A DNA stretch of 64,000 nt, from assembly GCA_947095585.1 (NCBI GenBank), contig OX352763.1, positions 44,504,010 through 44,568,009 on the forward strand. The letters run 5' to 3'. A model generated the notes under the pieces. That model was not told the origin of the DNA. It did not search any database and was given only the letters and a program-made list of their open reading frames with translations. Both the position numbers and the translations under genes were made by a program. This stretch comes from Nephrocerus scutellatus. Taxonomy: Eukaryota; Arthropoda; Insecta; Diptera; Pipunculidae. Shown in pieces: positions 42,965 through 54,235 of this stretch (its first letter is position 1; every line of letters starts with the position of its first letter).

Positions 42965-43189
42965 GCCCAGTCTTAGAAAAGAACACGATCGGCATTACAT
43001 GAGTTTGCTAATGATAATAAGTCCAAGAATCAAAAATATTATGTTGCGGTAACAAGCCTGCGTTATTTTACTAAAAAAAAATAATTAAAAAAAAGTTTAA
43101 CAGAAATCTCCTTAGTTATGGTTACATTTTAATTCATTTTTAATTTCTTTGTATTATCTAAATTCCGAATTAAATTTTTTTTTGCAAAA
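42965..43189. other. Short unique spacer
   Basis: AT-rich with no recognised element. Confidence 0.4.
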
Positions 43190-43375
43190 AGCGTTGTCAA
43201 AGGAGAACACATGTGTACAAAATTTGAATAAAATCGAGTTAATTTTTTAAAAATATATGAGAGCCCTGCAGCCCGATCACTACCAAATTTTTACAAAAAG
43301 TGTTGTCATACACATGAGATACACATGTGTACAAAGTTTGAACAAAATTGGGCTTTAGGAAGTGGGTTAAAAATA
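43190..43375 (-). repeat. Family-X fragment
   Basis: Reverse-oriented unit: 'gttgtcaaaggagaacacatgtg', 'tgaataaaatcga', 'ggaagtgggttaaaaat'. Confidence 0.65.
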
Positions 43376-43377
43376 CT

Positions 43378-44980
43378 GTCATTAGTACTGCTGACTCCAT
43401 CTTAGGAAGTAAAGATAGGAACGACTGGTTCGACAATGAATTTAAGCTAGCGACTGGACGTAAGAATTAGCTTTTCGAGCAATGCAATAATATCATAGAA
43501 CGTGGGACGCGAACAAGAATACAAAGAGCTCAGAAGTTATGGAAAAAACAGTTCACCGCCGAAAGAAAGCAGCCTGAGAAAAGAATCTTGCCGTGAACTA
43601 GAACAGATAGAGAGCACCAGGCGCGAAAGATCTATCAAGGATACAGATACACCGCGTTGCACATAATGCAAAGACAATGAGTGTAATTTGATCACCGATC
43701 GCAAAAGCACCTTTGAGCGATTTAAAGATCACTTTAAAGAGTTGCTAAATGACCAGCTAACTGAGGAATTGGAGGCTCCACCAATGACAGACACTATGCT
43801 GCCGCCACCAAGCATAGACGAAGTTAGCAGAGCGATGGTTAGGTTAGGCTAGGTTAATGTGAAACACTAAGACCAGTAATGGTCCATTGTGATACCACAC
43901 GGATCAGGAAAAATTACTTCCACGTACTCGATGAACCAATTAGAGCTTCGTATCAAGCGTAGGAGACCACCAACGTCAATGTTGAATAGATCATTAGTAT
44001 CGTTGTAGAAGAAAGCTCCCATATGGAGTAAACGTTTTTGTGAAAGGGCTGGACAAGTACAGATAAGGTGGACGATGGTCTCATCATCTCCTCATCCATG
44101 CAGAGCGATAAGACCCCGGGTTCAGATAGTATATCAGCGGAGCTGATTAAATAAGGATGTCCCACACTACACAAAGCAATTCATGAAGTAATAGTGCACG
44201 TATGGGAGTAAGAAGCCCATTTAACATCTATAACGGGCCTTAACAAGGGAATGGACTGGCCTGCGATATTGGCGATTTAAGAAACTCTGATTCAAATCAA
44301 GCGGGCGGCTGCACATAAGCAAAACGCATATGATCTAAAAATGGTTCCTGAACCAAAATAATGGAGCGCGAATTTGAAGTAGTTTCTTTAATTATCTCGG
44401 TCAATAGTAGCAGTCGATGACAGCTTGGATCTCTTTTAGTTTGTCAAGACTCTTCCAATCCAGAAATTTAACTATAATTGGTGTATTAATTAAAAAACTT
44501 ATTTTGCAGTTTATTTAAAGAACTTCATTCTTTCACTCTCTGATGCCAACTTCGGCTTTATCTAAGACTATTTAAAATCTAAACTAAATATATACGAACG
44601 AACGTCTTCGTTACCATCAGGATTCGGCTTACGTCAGCGAAATCTTCATACGTACAACAGAACGTCGCTTCGTCTTAGGAATGCTCGCATCAGCAGAATA
44701 TTGTTTACGTTCGCATCGGCAAAATATTGTTTATGATGATCTTCCTACGATGGAGCACGACTCAAAGTAGATTCGCCACTTATAAGACAATGGTTATACC
44801 AGTATTTATATATAAATCCGAGACTTGGATGCATAACAAAAAGCACTCTCTGATAGGATGGCGTAGATCAGGACACAGAGGGTGCCAAACTGGATGACAT
44901 CAGCTCGAAATCGGAACCGGTTGAGAGATTTTCTGTAGGAGGCCAGGACCGTACCCAGGTTATAGGGCCAAATATGATAA
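43378..44980 (+). pseudogene. RTE-type LINE remnant with nested insertion
   Basis: Plus-strand decayed frame: STADSILGSKDRNDWF (43385; compare ESILGSSHNRDRNDWF at 6560 on the minus strand), pre-RT, PSIDEVSRAM (43805), an interruption at 43837-44099, then RT entry SDKTPGSDSISAELIK and HKAIHEVIVHVWE (44104-44200). Near 44790-44960: MVIPVFIYKSETW and ARNRNRLRDFL, the palm-distal and C-terminal parts. The stretch 44290-44780 shows no LINE similarity by eye. Many stops. Confidence 0.65.
43837..44099 (-). mobile_element. R1/LOA-type LINE 3' fragment nested in the RTE remnant
   Basis: The minus strand reads DDETIVHLICTCPALSQKR and GGLLRLIRSSNWFIEY, the zinc-like CxC...H end of such RT proteins, and terminates with 'ttaacctagcctaaccta'-type tail repeats. 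It is flanked by a 10-bp duplication gcagagcgat (43827-43836; 44100-44109). Confidence 0.7.
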
Positions 44981-44989
44981 TGAATTTAT

Positions 44990-45148
44990 ATTTAGGCATT
45001 TGATTTTTCGTTGGTAGGACGATTTTATGGGTGAGTTCTAACCCCGGAAGTGGAAGGGTGGCCGATATAAGTATCGATCCCATAGTTTTCGGGGACGCTG
45101 AGATGAATAGTGGTGTTCACAATTTCACACGGACAACTTTATTTTGCT
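44990..45148. other. Spacer, nothing recognised
   Basis: Short sequence between the RTE remnant and the tandem duplication. Confidence 0.4.
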
Positions 45149-45418
45149 TGCTCTAGAGTGGGTTCACCTAAGAAGTTATTTATTGACTAGCTTTTACCGG
45201 GCGCTCGGCACACATTAATCCCCACCTTGCCATCACTACGGGAGGGGTGTACTGTTGCCTAAACCTAAACAAAGCGCCACATCGATTGTATTCACACTAT
45301 GTGGTTTACCGAGATTTTGTTAAGACGCATATTCTGTAAAAGCTTCTGCTTAATTGGGTGTCTAGTTTTTCAGTTTTAGTGTCAGATTAAAAACTAACAT
45401 ACATTCATTTTAATATAC

Positions 45419-45466
<48 letters not shown>

Positions 45467-47818
45467 AGTACGTAAAAAGCAGCGCAGCACATAGCACACA
45501 GTCATTATGATGCCGCTTTAGGCGTGATGTTCGTACAAAACATAACACAAAAAGCAGCGCAGCGAACAGTGCAACACACAGCACAGTCCTTATGATGCGC
45601 GACCGTTTTTTCGTCGACTTTGTTGTTTAGTTAGAAAATTGTTCGCCACGAAAGTCCCGGGATAATATGTAGCCTATGTTCAAACTTGAAGTCCATTCTA
45701 AATATTTATGAAAGAATTTTTGAAATAGGTCCAGTAGTTCAGTATTGTATTACCTCCTACACACAAACTAACATTACCTCTTTATAATATTAGCATAGAT
45801 AACGTAGTATATATTCTTGTTCCTGAAGGTGAAACTTAAAACATTGTATATAATCAAGTTTTGTTTTAAATTAATGTTACGACTTTTTTTTGGTTTTATT
45901 TTATAACTAGCTGTTCCCGGGCACTTTGCTACCCGCACACATGAACCCCCGGGGTGACGGCAGTACTATAGCCTATAACCTTCACTAATTTTTTAAAACA
46001 CCTGTATGCAATTTGTGAAAAATTCTTATGGAGACTCTTTGACACAGGAGTCTGACCACTTTCAAAATATGCCTATTATGTGTTCATTATGGTATATAAC
46101 CCCTATGCAAAGTTTGAACACGATCGATTCATAAAAACATGCAATTTGTAAAAACAATAAAAAAAATTCGCATGGTGTCCCCTTGACCTAGGAGTCTGAC
46201 CACTTTCAAAATATGCCTATAAAGTGTCTATTATGGTAGAAAACCCATATGCAAAGTTAGAACGCGATCGCTTGAAGGGTTTGGCAGTCCATACCGGACA
46301 TACATATATAAATACATACATACAAAGTTCATTTTTATATATATAGACTAGCGGAAATACCCGGCGTTGCCCGGCTGCCCCATCCCACTGACCCCCAGCC
46401 CACTGACCCCCAGCCCACGGACCGCTGACCTCACATGACCGCCCACTCACATACCACCCCCACCTACTGAACCCGCACCAACTGACCAACCCACCAACTG
46501 ACCACCTCACCAGCCCAGAAAACTATAGAATAAGTTTGAACGCGATTGGTTCATAAAAACATGCAATTTGTAGAAACAATAAAAAAAATTCTTATGGAGA
46601 CCCTTTGACTCAGGAATCTGACCACTTTCAAAATATGCCTATTATGTGTTAATTATGGTATAAAACTCAAATGCAAAGTTTGAACGCGATCGATTCATAA
46701 ACACATGTAATTTGTAAAAACAATAAAAAAAAAATCGTATGGTGACCTTGGTTCAAGAATCTGACCACATTCAAAATATGCCTATTAAGTGCCAATTATG
46801 GTAGAAACTCCATATGCAAAGTTAGAACGCCATCGGTTGAAGGGTTTGGCAGTCCATACCGGACATACATACATACAAAGTTTCACTTTTATATATATAA
46901 ATTTGAATACTGTAGCTATACTTTAAAATTCCTATTTTGTTAATAAAATTACGATTTTATCTTGTAGATAGATATCATTATTTTTTCTACAAATGCCTAA
47001 TGAAAGATAAATGGGATAAATAAATACATGGGCAACGCCGGGAAATCAGCTAGTACAATATACTCTGTTAAGTTTTAAGCCCTTTAACTTAAATCCTGAC
47101 ACTTAAAAGTAATTAAACATGTAAGGTGGTCTGTATTTTTATTCGCCGTTAGCCTTGAATTTATTCGGTAAGTGACAGTGTCAAAAAAAAAAAAAACAAC
47201 CCATAAAAATTAAAATTTTTCTTGTAAATTCTCTAATCGGCGATACACACACACACACACACTGCGTGCTCGTTTTGTGGCAAAATCAAAACCTTCTCTA
47301 TAGAAAGCCCAACTCTACGCATACTAATGCTGTGAACCAATCCAAAACGCATGTGTGTTTGTGGGATGTGAATACAGTGTATAAAAAATAAGCAGTGGCA
47401 AAGAGCGAGAAACGTAAGATGTGGTAGTGGGAAACAGAAAAATTTTATATGGATTTTGCTCTTTAGTTGATTACTAATACAAATACGTTTTGGATGAAAC
47501 TAAGCATGTATCTGTGTACGATCGGAACAGTTGGGCTTTCTATAGAGAAGGTTTTGGGCAAAATCATCCACCAAATGATGCAGCGGCAGCGAACTGCGCT
47601 GCACACAAAGCACAGAGCTCAGACTTTGCCGTGATCTGATGCGATATAGCGATATTTAAAAATTGTACATGGGGGTCCCTAGGATGCCGATCACTCCAAA
47701 CAAAAAGTGTTTTCCATCGAAGCCACACATGTGTACAAAATTTAAAGAAAATCGGATAAAATTTTGTAAAATATTTGTATGGGAGCCCCCCGAACCCGAG
47801 GTCCGAGGGGCCTCAAAG
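45149..47818 (+). repeat. 2.67-kb tandem duplication, unit 1
   Basis: Every landmark recurs 2670 bp later. Contents: (TA)n microsatellite (45425-45462), three repeat ends carrying 'acccggcgttgcccgg' or 'ttcccgggcactttgctacc' and 'ccataccggacatacataca' (a widespread insect LINE 3'-end style), a C-rich 'actgacccccagccc' tract (46375-46500), and a family-X copy (47195-47818) with a nested MITE (47287-47556). Confidence 0.9.
47287..47556. mobile_element. hAT-like MITE (copy in unit 1)
   Basis: 270 bp with perfect 28-bp inverted ends beginning CAAAACCTTCTCTATAG, flanked by an 8-bp duplication ggcaaaat (47279-47286; 47557-47564). An 8-bp duplication is the hAT superfamily hallmark. No coding sequence. 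Confidence 0.8.
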
Positions 47819-48088
47819 TGCTCTAGAGTGGGTTCACCTAAGAAGTTATTTATTGACTAGCTTTTACCGGGCGCTCGGCACACATTAATCCCCACCTTGC
47901 CATCACTACGGGAGGGGTGTACTGTTGCCTAAACCTAAACAAAGCGCCACATCGATTGTATTCACACTATGTGGTTTACCGAGATTTTGTTAAGACGCAT
48001 ATTCTGTAAAAGCTTCTGCTTAATTGGGTGTCTAGTTTTTCAGTTTTAGTGTCAGATTAAAAACTAACATACATTCATTTTAATATAC

Positions 48089-48136
<48 letters not shown>

Positions 48137-50488
48137 AGTACGTAAAAAGCAGCGCAGCACATAGCACACAGTCATTATGATGCCGCTTTAGGCGTGATGT
48201 TCGTACAAAACATAACACAAAAAGCAGCGCAGCGAACAGTGCAACACACAGCACAGTCCTTATGATGCGCGACCGTTTTTTCGTCGACTTTGTTGTTTAG
48301 TTAGAAAATTGTTCGCCACGAAAGTCCCGGGATAATATGTAGCCTATGTTCAAACTTGAAGTCCATTCTAAATATTTATGAAAGAATTTTTGAAATAGGT
48401 CCAGTAGTTCAGTATTGTATTACCTCCTACACACAAACTAACATTACCTCTTTATAATATTAGCATAGATAACGTAGTATATATTCTTGTTCCTGAAGGT
48501 GAAACTTAAAACATTGTATATAATCAAGTTTTGTTTTAAATTAATGTTACGACTTTTTTTTGGTTTTATTTTATAACTAGCTGTTCCCGGGCACTTTGCT
48601 ACCCGCACACATGAACCCCCGGGGTGACGGCAGTACTATAGCCTATAACCTTCACTAATTTTTTAAAACACCTGTATGCAATTTGTGAAAAATTCTTATG
48701 GAGACTCTTTGACACAGGAGTCTGACCACTTTCAAAATATGCCTATTATGTGTTCATTATGGTATATAACCCCTATGCAAAGTTTGAACACGATCGATTC
48801 ATAAAAACATGCAATTTGTAAAAACAATAAAAAAAATTCGCATGGTGTCCCCTTGACCTAGGAGTCTGACCACTTTCAAAATATGCCTATAAAGTGTCTA
48901 TTATGGTAGAAAACCCATATGCAAAGTTAGAACGCGATCGCTTGAAGGGTTTGGCAGTCCATACCGGACATACATATATAAATACATACATACAAAGTTC
49001 ATTTTTATATATATAGACTAGCGGAAATACCCGGCGTTGCCCGGCTGCCCCATCCCACTGACCCCCAGCCCACTGACCCCCAGCCCACGGACCGCTGACC
49101 TCACATGACCGCCCACTCACATACCACCCCCACCTACTGAACCCGCACCAACTGACCAACCCACCAACTGACCACCTCACCAGCCCAGAAAACTATAGAA
49201 TAAGTTTGAACGCGATTGGTTCATAAAAACATGCAATTTGTAGAAACAATAAAAAAAATTCTTATGGAGACCCTTTGACTCAGGAATCTGACCACTTTCA
49301 AAATATGCCTATTATGTGTTAATTATGGTATAAAACTCAAATGCAAAGTTTGAACGCGATCGATTCATAAACACATGTAATTTGTAAAAACAATAAAAAA
49401 AAAATCGTATGGTGACCTTGGTTCAAGAATCTGACCACATTCAAAATATGCCTATTAAGTGCCAATTATGGTAGAAACTCCATATGCAAAGTTAGAACGC
49501 CATCGGTTGAAGGGTTTGGCAGTCCATACCGGACATACATACATACAAAGTTTCACTTTTATATATATAAATTTGAATACTGTAGCTATACTTTAAAATT
49601 CCTATTTTGTTAATAAAATTACGATTTTATCTTGTAGATAGATATCATTATTTTTTCTACAAATGCCTAATGAAAGATAAATGGGATAAATAAATACATG
49701 GGCAACGCCGGGAAATCAGCTAGTACAATATACTCTGTTAAGTTTTAAGCCCTTTAACTTAAATCCTGACACTTAAAAGTAATTAAACATGTAAGGTGGT
49801 CTGTATTTTTATTCGCCGTTAGCCTTGAATTTATTCGGTAAGTGACAGTGTCAAAAAAAAAAAAAACAACCCATAAAAATTAAAATTTTTCTTGTAAATT
49901 CTCTAATCGGCGATACACACACACACACACACTGCGTGCTCGTTTTGTGGCAAAATCAAAACCTTCTCTATAGAAAGCCCAACTCTACGCATACTAATGC
50001 TGTGAACCAATCCAAAACGCATGTGTGTTTGTGGGATGTGAATACAGTGTATAAAAAATAAGCAGTGGCAAAGAGCGAGAAACGTAAGATGTGGTAGTGG
50101 GAAACAGAAAAATTTTATATGGATTTTGCTCTTTAGTTGATTACTAATACAAATACGTTTTGGATGAAACTAAGCATGTATCTGTGTACGATCGGAACAG
50201 TTGGGCTTTCTATAGAGAAGGTTTTGGGCAAAATCATCCACCAAATGATGCAGCGGCAGCGAACTGCGCTGCACACAAAGCACAGAGCTCAGACTTTGCC
50301 GTGATCTGATGCGATATAGCGATATTTAAAAATTGTACATGGGGGTCCCTAGGATGCCGATCACTCCAAACAAAAAGTGTTTTCCATCGAAGCCACACAT
50401 GTGTACAAAATTTAAAGAAAATCGGATAAAATTTTGTAAAATATTTGTATGGGAGCCCCCCGAACCCGAGGTCCGAGGGGCCTCAAAT
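47819..50488 (+). repeat. 2.67-kb tandem duplication, unit 2
   Basis: Apparently identical to unit 1 across its length, including the microsatellite. At its right end family X continues into 50489-50640, whereas unit 1 breaks at the junction (cctcaaa|gtgctctag), so unit 2 keeps the original context on the right. Confidence 0.9.
49957..50226. mobile_element. hAT-like MITE (copy in unit 2)
   Basis: Same element as 47287-47556, carried along by the tandem duplication. Confidence 0.8.
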
Positions 50489-50640
50489 TTTAATAGAAAG
50501 TATTGTCACCGGAAATATACATGTGTGCAAAATTTCAATAAAATCGGGCTATGGGAAGTGGGTTAAAAATTGATCAGAAAATCTGACCAGCCAGCCACGT
50601 GCACGCGAAGTTAATATAGAGAATTTAAACATTTTTAATG
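50489..50640 (-). repeat. Family-X element end upstream of Ptth
   Basis: Reverse-oriented terminal part: 'atacatgtgtgcaaaattt', 'gggaagtgggttaaaaattg' and 'gcgaagttaatatagagaat'. It ends about 290 bp before the Ptth TATA box. Confidence 0.65.
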
Positions 50641-50930
50641 TTACAACAATGGTGTCTTCTATCAATTAACACTAACATCAAATCTAAACAATGGGTGTAA
50701 ATATAGCACACAAATCAAAGAGGTAATTCTATTGTGCGTGGTATAATCCTTTTTCGATGTTATTATTAACATTGCTTGAAAATAATTCTATGTGTGGCTT
50801 CAATATGACATTCTACTCTCATATTGAAATATGATCTCTTCAGAGATACTTTGTTTCCATTATCGCGTCATTAGAGAACAATGCATCCATTAGTACAACC
50901 TGCACAGCCTGGATTATATGAAGACTACAA
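50641..50930. other. Ptth upstream region
   Basis: Unique AT-rich sequence between the last repeat and the core promoter. No recognised binding site can be asserted by eye. Confidence 0.4.
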
Positions 50931-50932
50931 GG

Positions 50933-50998
50933 TATAAAGTCCGATGCAAAAACACAGTTTAGCTCAGTACACTTAGTACAGTTTCGGCAGACAGATAG
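50933..50998 (+). promoter_or_regulatory. Ptth: Ptth core promoter (TATA, Inr, DPE match)
   Basis: TATAAA at 50933-50938, then the arthropod initiator TCAGT at 50964-50968 placing +1 at A50966 (33 nt after the TATA start), and AGATA at 50993-50997, i.e. +28 to +32, which fits the DPE consensus RGWYV. The predicted 5' UTR is 37 nt. Spacing is as expected for a fly promoter, but it is a motif match only. Confidence 0.5.
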
Positions 50999-51002
50999 TA
51001 AT

Positions 51003-51014
51003 ATGGTGCTCAGG
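51003..51014 (+). CDS. Ptth: Ptth coding exon 1 (micro-exon coding part)
   Basis: Only four codons (MVLR) before GTAAGT at 51015. Needed because exon 2 has no in-frame ATG before its hydrophobic core. Confidence 0.75.
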
Positions 51015-52067
51015 GTAAGTTTCAAAGAAAAAATTGTTTCAATTTTACTTAATTACTTACTTAATTTTTAATTGCAGATTCTATTTATTCTGTTTCCTGT
51101 TCTGTTTGGCGTGATATGCGGCCTTCAAAGCAATGATAATCGCTGGAGAAAGTTTACCGCTTCCGGAGTTGCGGACTCATCGGCCGTCTTTGCTTCAGGA
51201 ACCACGTCGAGTATTTTCCAAAATTACCCAATAAAAACTCTGCCCAGCAACAGCATCGCCTGTTCCTTCAGTGGTTATATTCCGAATAGTCCATTCCAAT
51301 GCCTTAACTTAAAGGGATGGAAAAAGAAAATAGTTTTGTCATTTATGGAATTCAAAAATTGCCCTTCACGAAAGTCATCTTTGATTAGTAGTAGCAGAAG
51401 AATTTCATTGGATAGTGACAAATACAAGGGGTGATTTATAGTGAAAACTTGTAGCAAACAATTGTAACAAAAACTCTTCCTATTTACTAACATATTACAG
51501 CGATGATTCCTTCAATATATATGGCCAAACTTTGAACGATATTATACAGTTAGACAACATTGGGAGCGATAATAACTCCCAACTGTCAGACGTAAGCGAT
51601 GCCAGTCTTAAGCCAACAGTAGCGTCCTCAGACTTTGATACTAATGGCTCTTCATTTAATTATGAGAACGACTCTGTCAAACGTGGTGTCAATGTCCCGA
51701 TTGTTGGTTGTGATTGTAAAATTCGGGTTTGTCGTTGCAATGGCGCTATATTGGTCATTAAATAACAATGTGTGTGTTTTCATATTTGCAGAATGATCTC
51801 CTGGACTTGGGACAAATGCACTATCCTCGGTATTTACTGAATGCTGTTTGCCAGAGCGATCAGCAGGATACGAACGAATATCCACCAAAGTGTAGGCGAG
51901 GAGCTAATTGCAAACCTCTTGAATATAAGGTTCGAGTACTCACGCTAAGAGGGGACTTTGATCAGTCGCAAAAAGATCCTACATTGGTGCTTCTACCGGA
52001 TGTTTTAAGGTCCTTCTGGAAATTTAAGACAGTGACAGTAGCCGCTGGGTGTTTTTGTTCGTATTAG
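51003..52067 (+). CDS. Ptth: Prothoracicotropic hormone precursor (PTTH)
   Basis: Four coding exons: 51003-51014 (ATG GTG CTC AGG), 51078-51430, 51501-51726 and 51792-52067 (TAG). Together 867 nt, 288 residues; introns of 63-70 nt, all GT-AG and frame-consistent. The joined N-terminus MVLRILFILFPVLF is a signal peptide. A Ser/Asn-rich prodomain follows, then a Lys-Arg cleavage site (NDSVKR|GVNVPIVG) that frees a 105-residue C-terminal peptide with GCDCKIR, NDLLDLG, YPRYLLNAVC and AAGCFCSY. Its seven cysteines match the number and spacing style of silkworm PTTH, including CxC at both ends and the LG...PR motif. PTTH is a secreted cystine-knot neurohormone from brain neurons that activates the Torso receptor on the prothoracic gland and triggers ecdysone synthesis. 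The precursor is longer than silkworm's (224 aa), mostly in the prodomain. Confidence 0.9.
51078..51430 (+). CDS. Ptth: Ptth coding exon 2
   Basis: Begins after 'ttttaattgcag' with ILFILFPVLFGVICG (rest of the signal peptide) and ends TACAAGGG|GTGATT in phase 2. The genomic frame stops at TGA 51432-51434, inside the intron. Confidence 0.85.
51501..51726 (+). CDS. Ptth: Ptth coding exon 3
   Basis: Begins after 'aacatattacag' and ends TGTAAAATTCGG|GTTTGT. Contains the KR processing site and the first CxC of the hormone. The donor is non-ideal (GTTTGT) but gives exact family spacing CxC-x8-LG into exon 4. Confidence 0.8.
51792..52067 (+). CDS. Ptth: Ptth coding exon 4
   Basis: Begins after 'ttcatatttgcag'. 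Encodes the remaining 91 residues of the hormone with five of its seven cysteines. Confidence 0.9.
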   Translation, partial: NDLLDLGQMHYPRYLLNAVCQSDQQDTNEYPPKCRRGANCKPLEYKVRVLTLRGDFDQSQKDPTLVLLPDVLRSFWKFKTVTVAAGCFCSY

Positions 52068-52159
52068 AAGGGAAGCTTACCAGAAACTCATCCATTCTGG
52101 TACGATCATCAAACTGAACTTTGGTGTACAAACAAACAGAATTAAATATAATAATATGT

Positions 52160-52165
52160 AATAAA
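52160..52165 (+). terminator. Ptth: Ptth poly(A) signal
   Basis: AATAAA 93 nt after the stop codon; another A/T-rich AAATAAAAAA lies at 52189-52200. Confidence 0.55.
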
Positions 52166-52329
52166 TACGACTACAGAAATGAAAATGAAAAAATAAAAAA
52201 AAATTTAATATTATAACTAGAATTCTTAGTCAGTCAATCGATTGAAACAATCGTCATAATTATTTTGTGTGAATTGAACACTAGCCGATTGGCGTTAAAA
52301 TTCATTTTTCAGAATCAAGAAGAAATTTG

Positions 52330-54235
52330 AAATTTGAAATTTGAAGAAATTTGACCATTGCTTTGGTGGGCATTGCCTGTAATTCCCTGATGACTAGGGA
52401 CCCAACCGAGTTTAACTCTGATGTGTCTGGCAAGAGATTGCAGTGCATCGTATCAGTTTTTAACTGATAACGAATCCATTAAGTTGGAAGACAGCGCTTT
52501 AAGTGCTGCCCGGGCTATCTGAAAAGATATATTATATAGCGCCTTAATTCCTTTACTAAGGCAGATCTCAATGGCATGGAGGTCCGCCTGGAAAACCGTT
52601 AGGCTTTTACCCATTCGTATCGAGACTTTGGTGTTGGATCCAAAGACACCAGCTCTAACTCCAGTTTCCATCTTTGATCCATCTGTGAACCAAACTAGAC
52701 CTCTAGCGCCAAGTGCAGGAACACTATTGCACCAGTTTGCCCGGTCCAATATTTCTACCTTAAATAACCTGCCGAAACAAGTAGAAGCAATGTACCCCTA
52801 GTTGTAGCTGGCTCTAAAGAAAGCAATCATACCCGGTAGGATGAGATCGACTGACTTCTGTAGAAGCGCGGGAAAAATCCCATCACCACCGGGAGCTTTG
52901 AAAGGTTTAAAAGAGCCTACTGTCCATTTAACCTTATCCGGACTGAAGATTTTACTGGATAAACTATTTACCCTACTAGTAATACAGGCCCTTTGGTCAG
53001 CTGCGTTCGAGCACGTGTGTGAGTAGACGAACCTGGGAAATAAACCTGGAGTAAGGTTCTGATTGCATCCCCACGGTCCGACGTATAGCTGCCATCGGCC
53101 TTTTTTAATAAACCTACACAGTTTGCCTGATCTTAAGGTAATGCTTTATGGAATCGTGCGTTCGCAGCATTTCCTCCATGTGGCACGTTTGGATCGTCTT
53201 AATTCGGAGTTATACTCCGTAAGGGCGAATATATATTCGTCCCAACTCTTCGTGTGTTTAGCAGCGTTCTTCCTAAGTTGGGAACCTTTCGTTTACACAA
53301 GCTGCTCTTAGGGACATAGCTGCCGTAGTAGAAGTTAAGCAACACATCATTTAACTGATATGCTGCTTCATCAAGATCCCCTGTGAACTCGATAAGTACA
53401 GCAATCATATCTAATTTGGAGAGGACAAGTCCCCTATTTAGATTCCAGTTCGTAGATTTTGGATCGTATCTGGAAGAAGCATTTTAATATTTTAAGAGCA
53501 GAAATTAGGACACATATAAGTGAAATGCTTGAAGTGCTAGGGTAAATCATAATAATAAAAATTTTCGACGCAACAGACCGTTGCGGTCCAAGCCCTAGCT
53601 TCTAGCGACCATTTGTGTTGTGCATGTATATTTTTGGACACAAATGGAAGGGACCTACAATATAAGGCTAGATCCGAACAGCGAATTAATAAGCTTTCCA
53701 TGAAAAGTTATTTACTCTCGGAACGGTAGGTAGGACACGGTAGGAAAAATACTTTTTGTGTTACTGGGATTCGAACATGAGCAAAGGTCAAAGCTGATGT
53801 GTTGATGGTCAAACAAAGAGGCTTCATCGGACACATGCCAGTTCTCAGCTATATTAGTTACAAAGGGACTGGCGAGTGAGGTCAAGTACCTCCTCGCGAA
53901 TAGCATTTAAAAATGTGAGTTTAGAGCCTTTATTTAAAACTTCTACATTAATGCTAATAAGATATTCTAGAAGACACTCCTTCTGTTGATCTGATCTTCT
54001 GATTTGCATCACAATCACAACTGAATCAGAGGTGGTAGCTTTAACATTTTCTAATCTGACACCCTCGCGGGTTACGGATGGGCCTGTATGGCAACGCCGT
54101 CTGAACTTTGTGGAGACTTCGGCTTTGAGAGCACATCAGCTTCGTGGGATTCAACGACTTGCCCTAGAGCAGGACCCTAGGTTGATGCAGTTTGAGATGC
54201 ATCGGTCTCATAAGTAATATTTAAATTCCCAATTG
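52330..54235 (-). pseudogene. LINE remnant with RNase H (LOA/I/R1 group)
   Basis: The minus strand, from high to low coordinates, holds an endonuclease end (NIAENWHVSDEASLFDHQHIS, 53906-53712, with the SDH-type motif altered to FDH), pre-RT (AAYQLNDVLLNFYYGSYVPK, 53408-53199), an RT entry scrap (PGGDGIFPALLQKS, near 52870) and RNase H (GLVWFTDGSKMETGVRAG, VFQADLHAIEICL, 52749-52453). RNase H presence places it in the LOA/I-like LINE clades. RT is mostly deleted, stops are frequent, and a SINE interrupts it. Confidence 0.68.
53548..53778 (-). mobile_element. SINE copy in the LINE remnant
   Basis: Body 'gcggtccaag', 'gcgaccatttgtgttg', 'aatggaagggacctacaat', B-box side 'actgggattcgaac' at 53766-53776 and an (AAT)n-type tail at 53548-53560. 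The tRNA head is truncated. Confidence 0.7.

Noticed and set aside
43838..43858. 'ggttaggttaggctagg' as an insect telomeric repeat
   Set aside because: Too short and irregular; it forms the tail of a nested LINE fragment bounded by a target duplication, and flies lack TTAGG telomeres.
46217..46510. 97-codon Trp/Gly-rich frame (also at 48887-49180)
   Set aside because: Antisense of a C-rich 'actgacccccagccc' repeat tract; duplicated with the 2.67-kb unit, not a gene.
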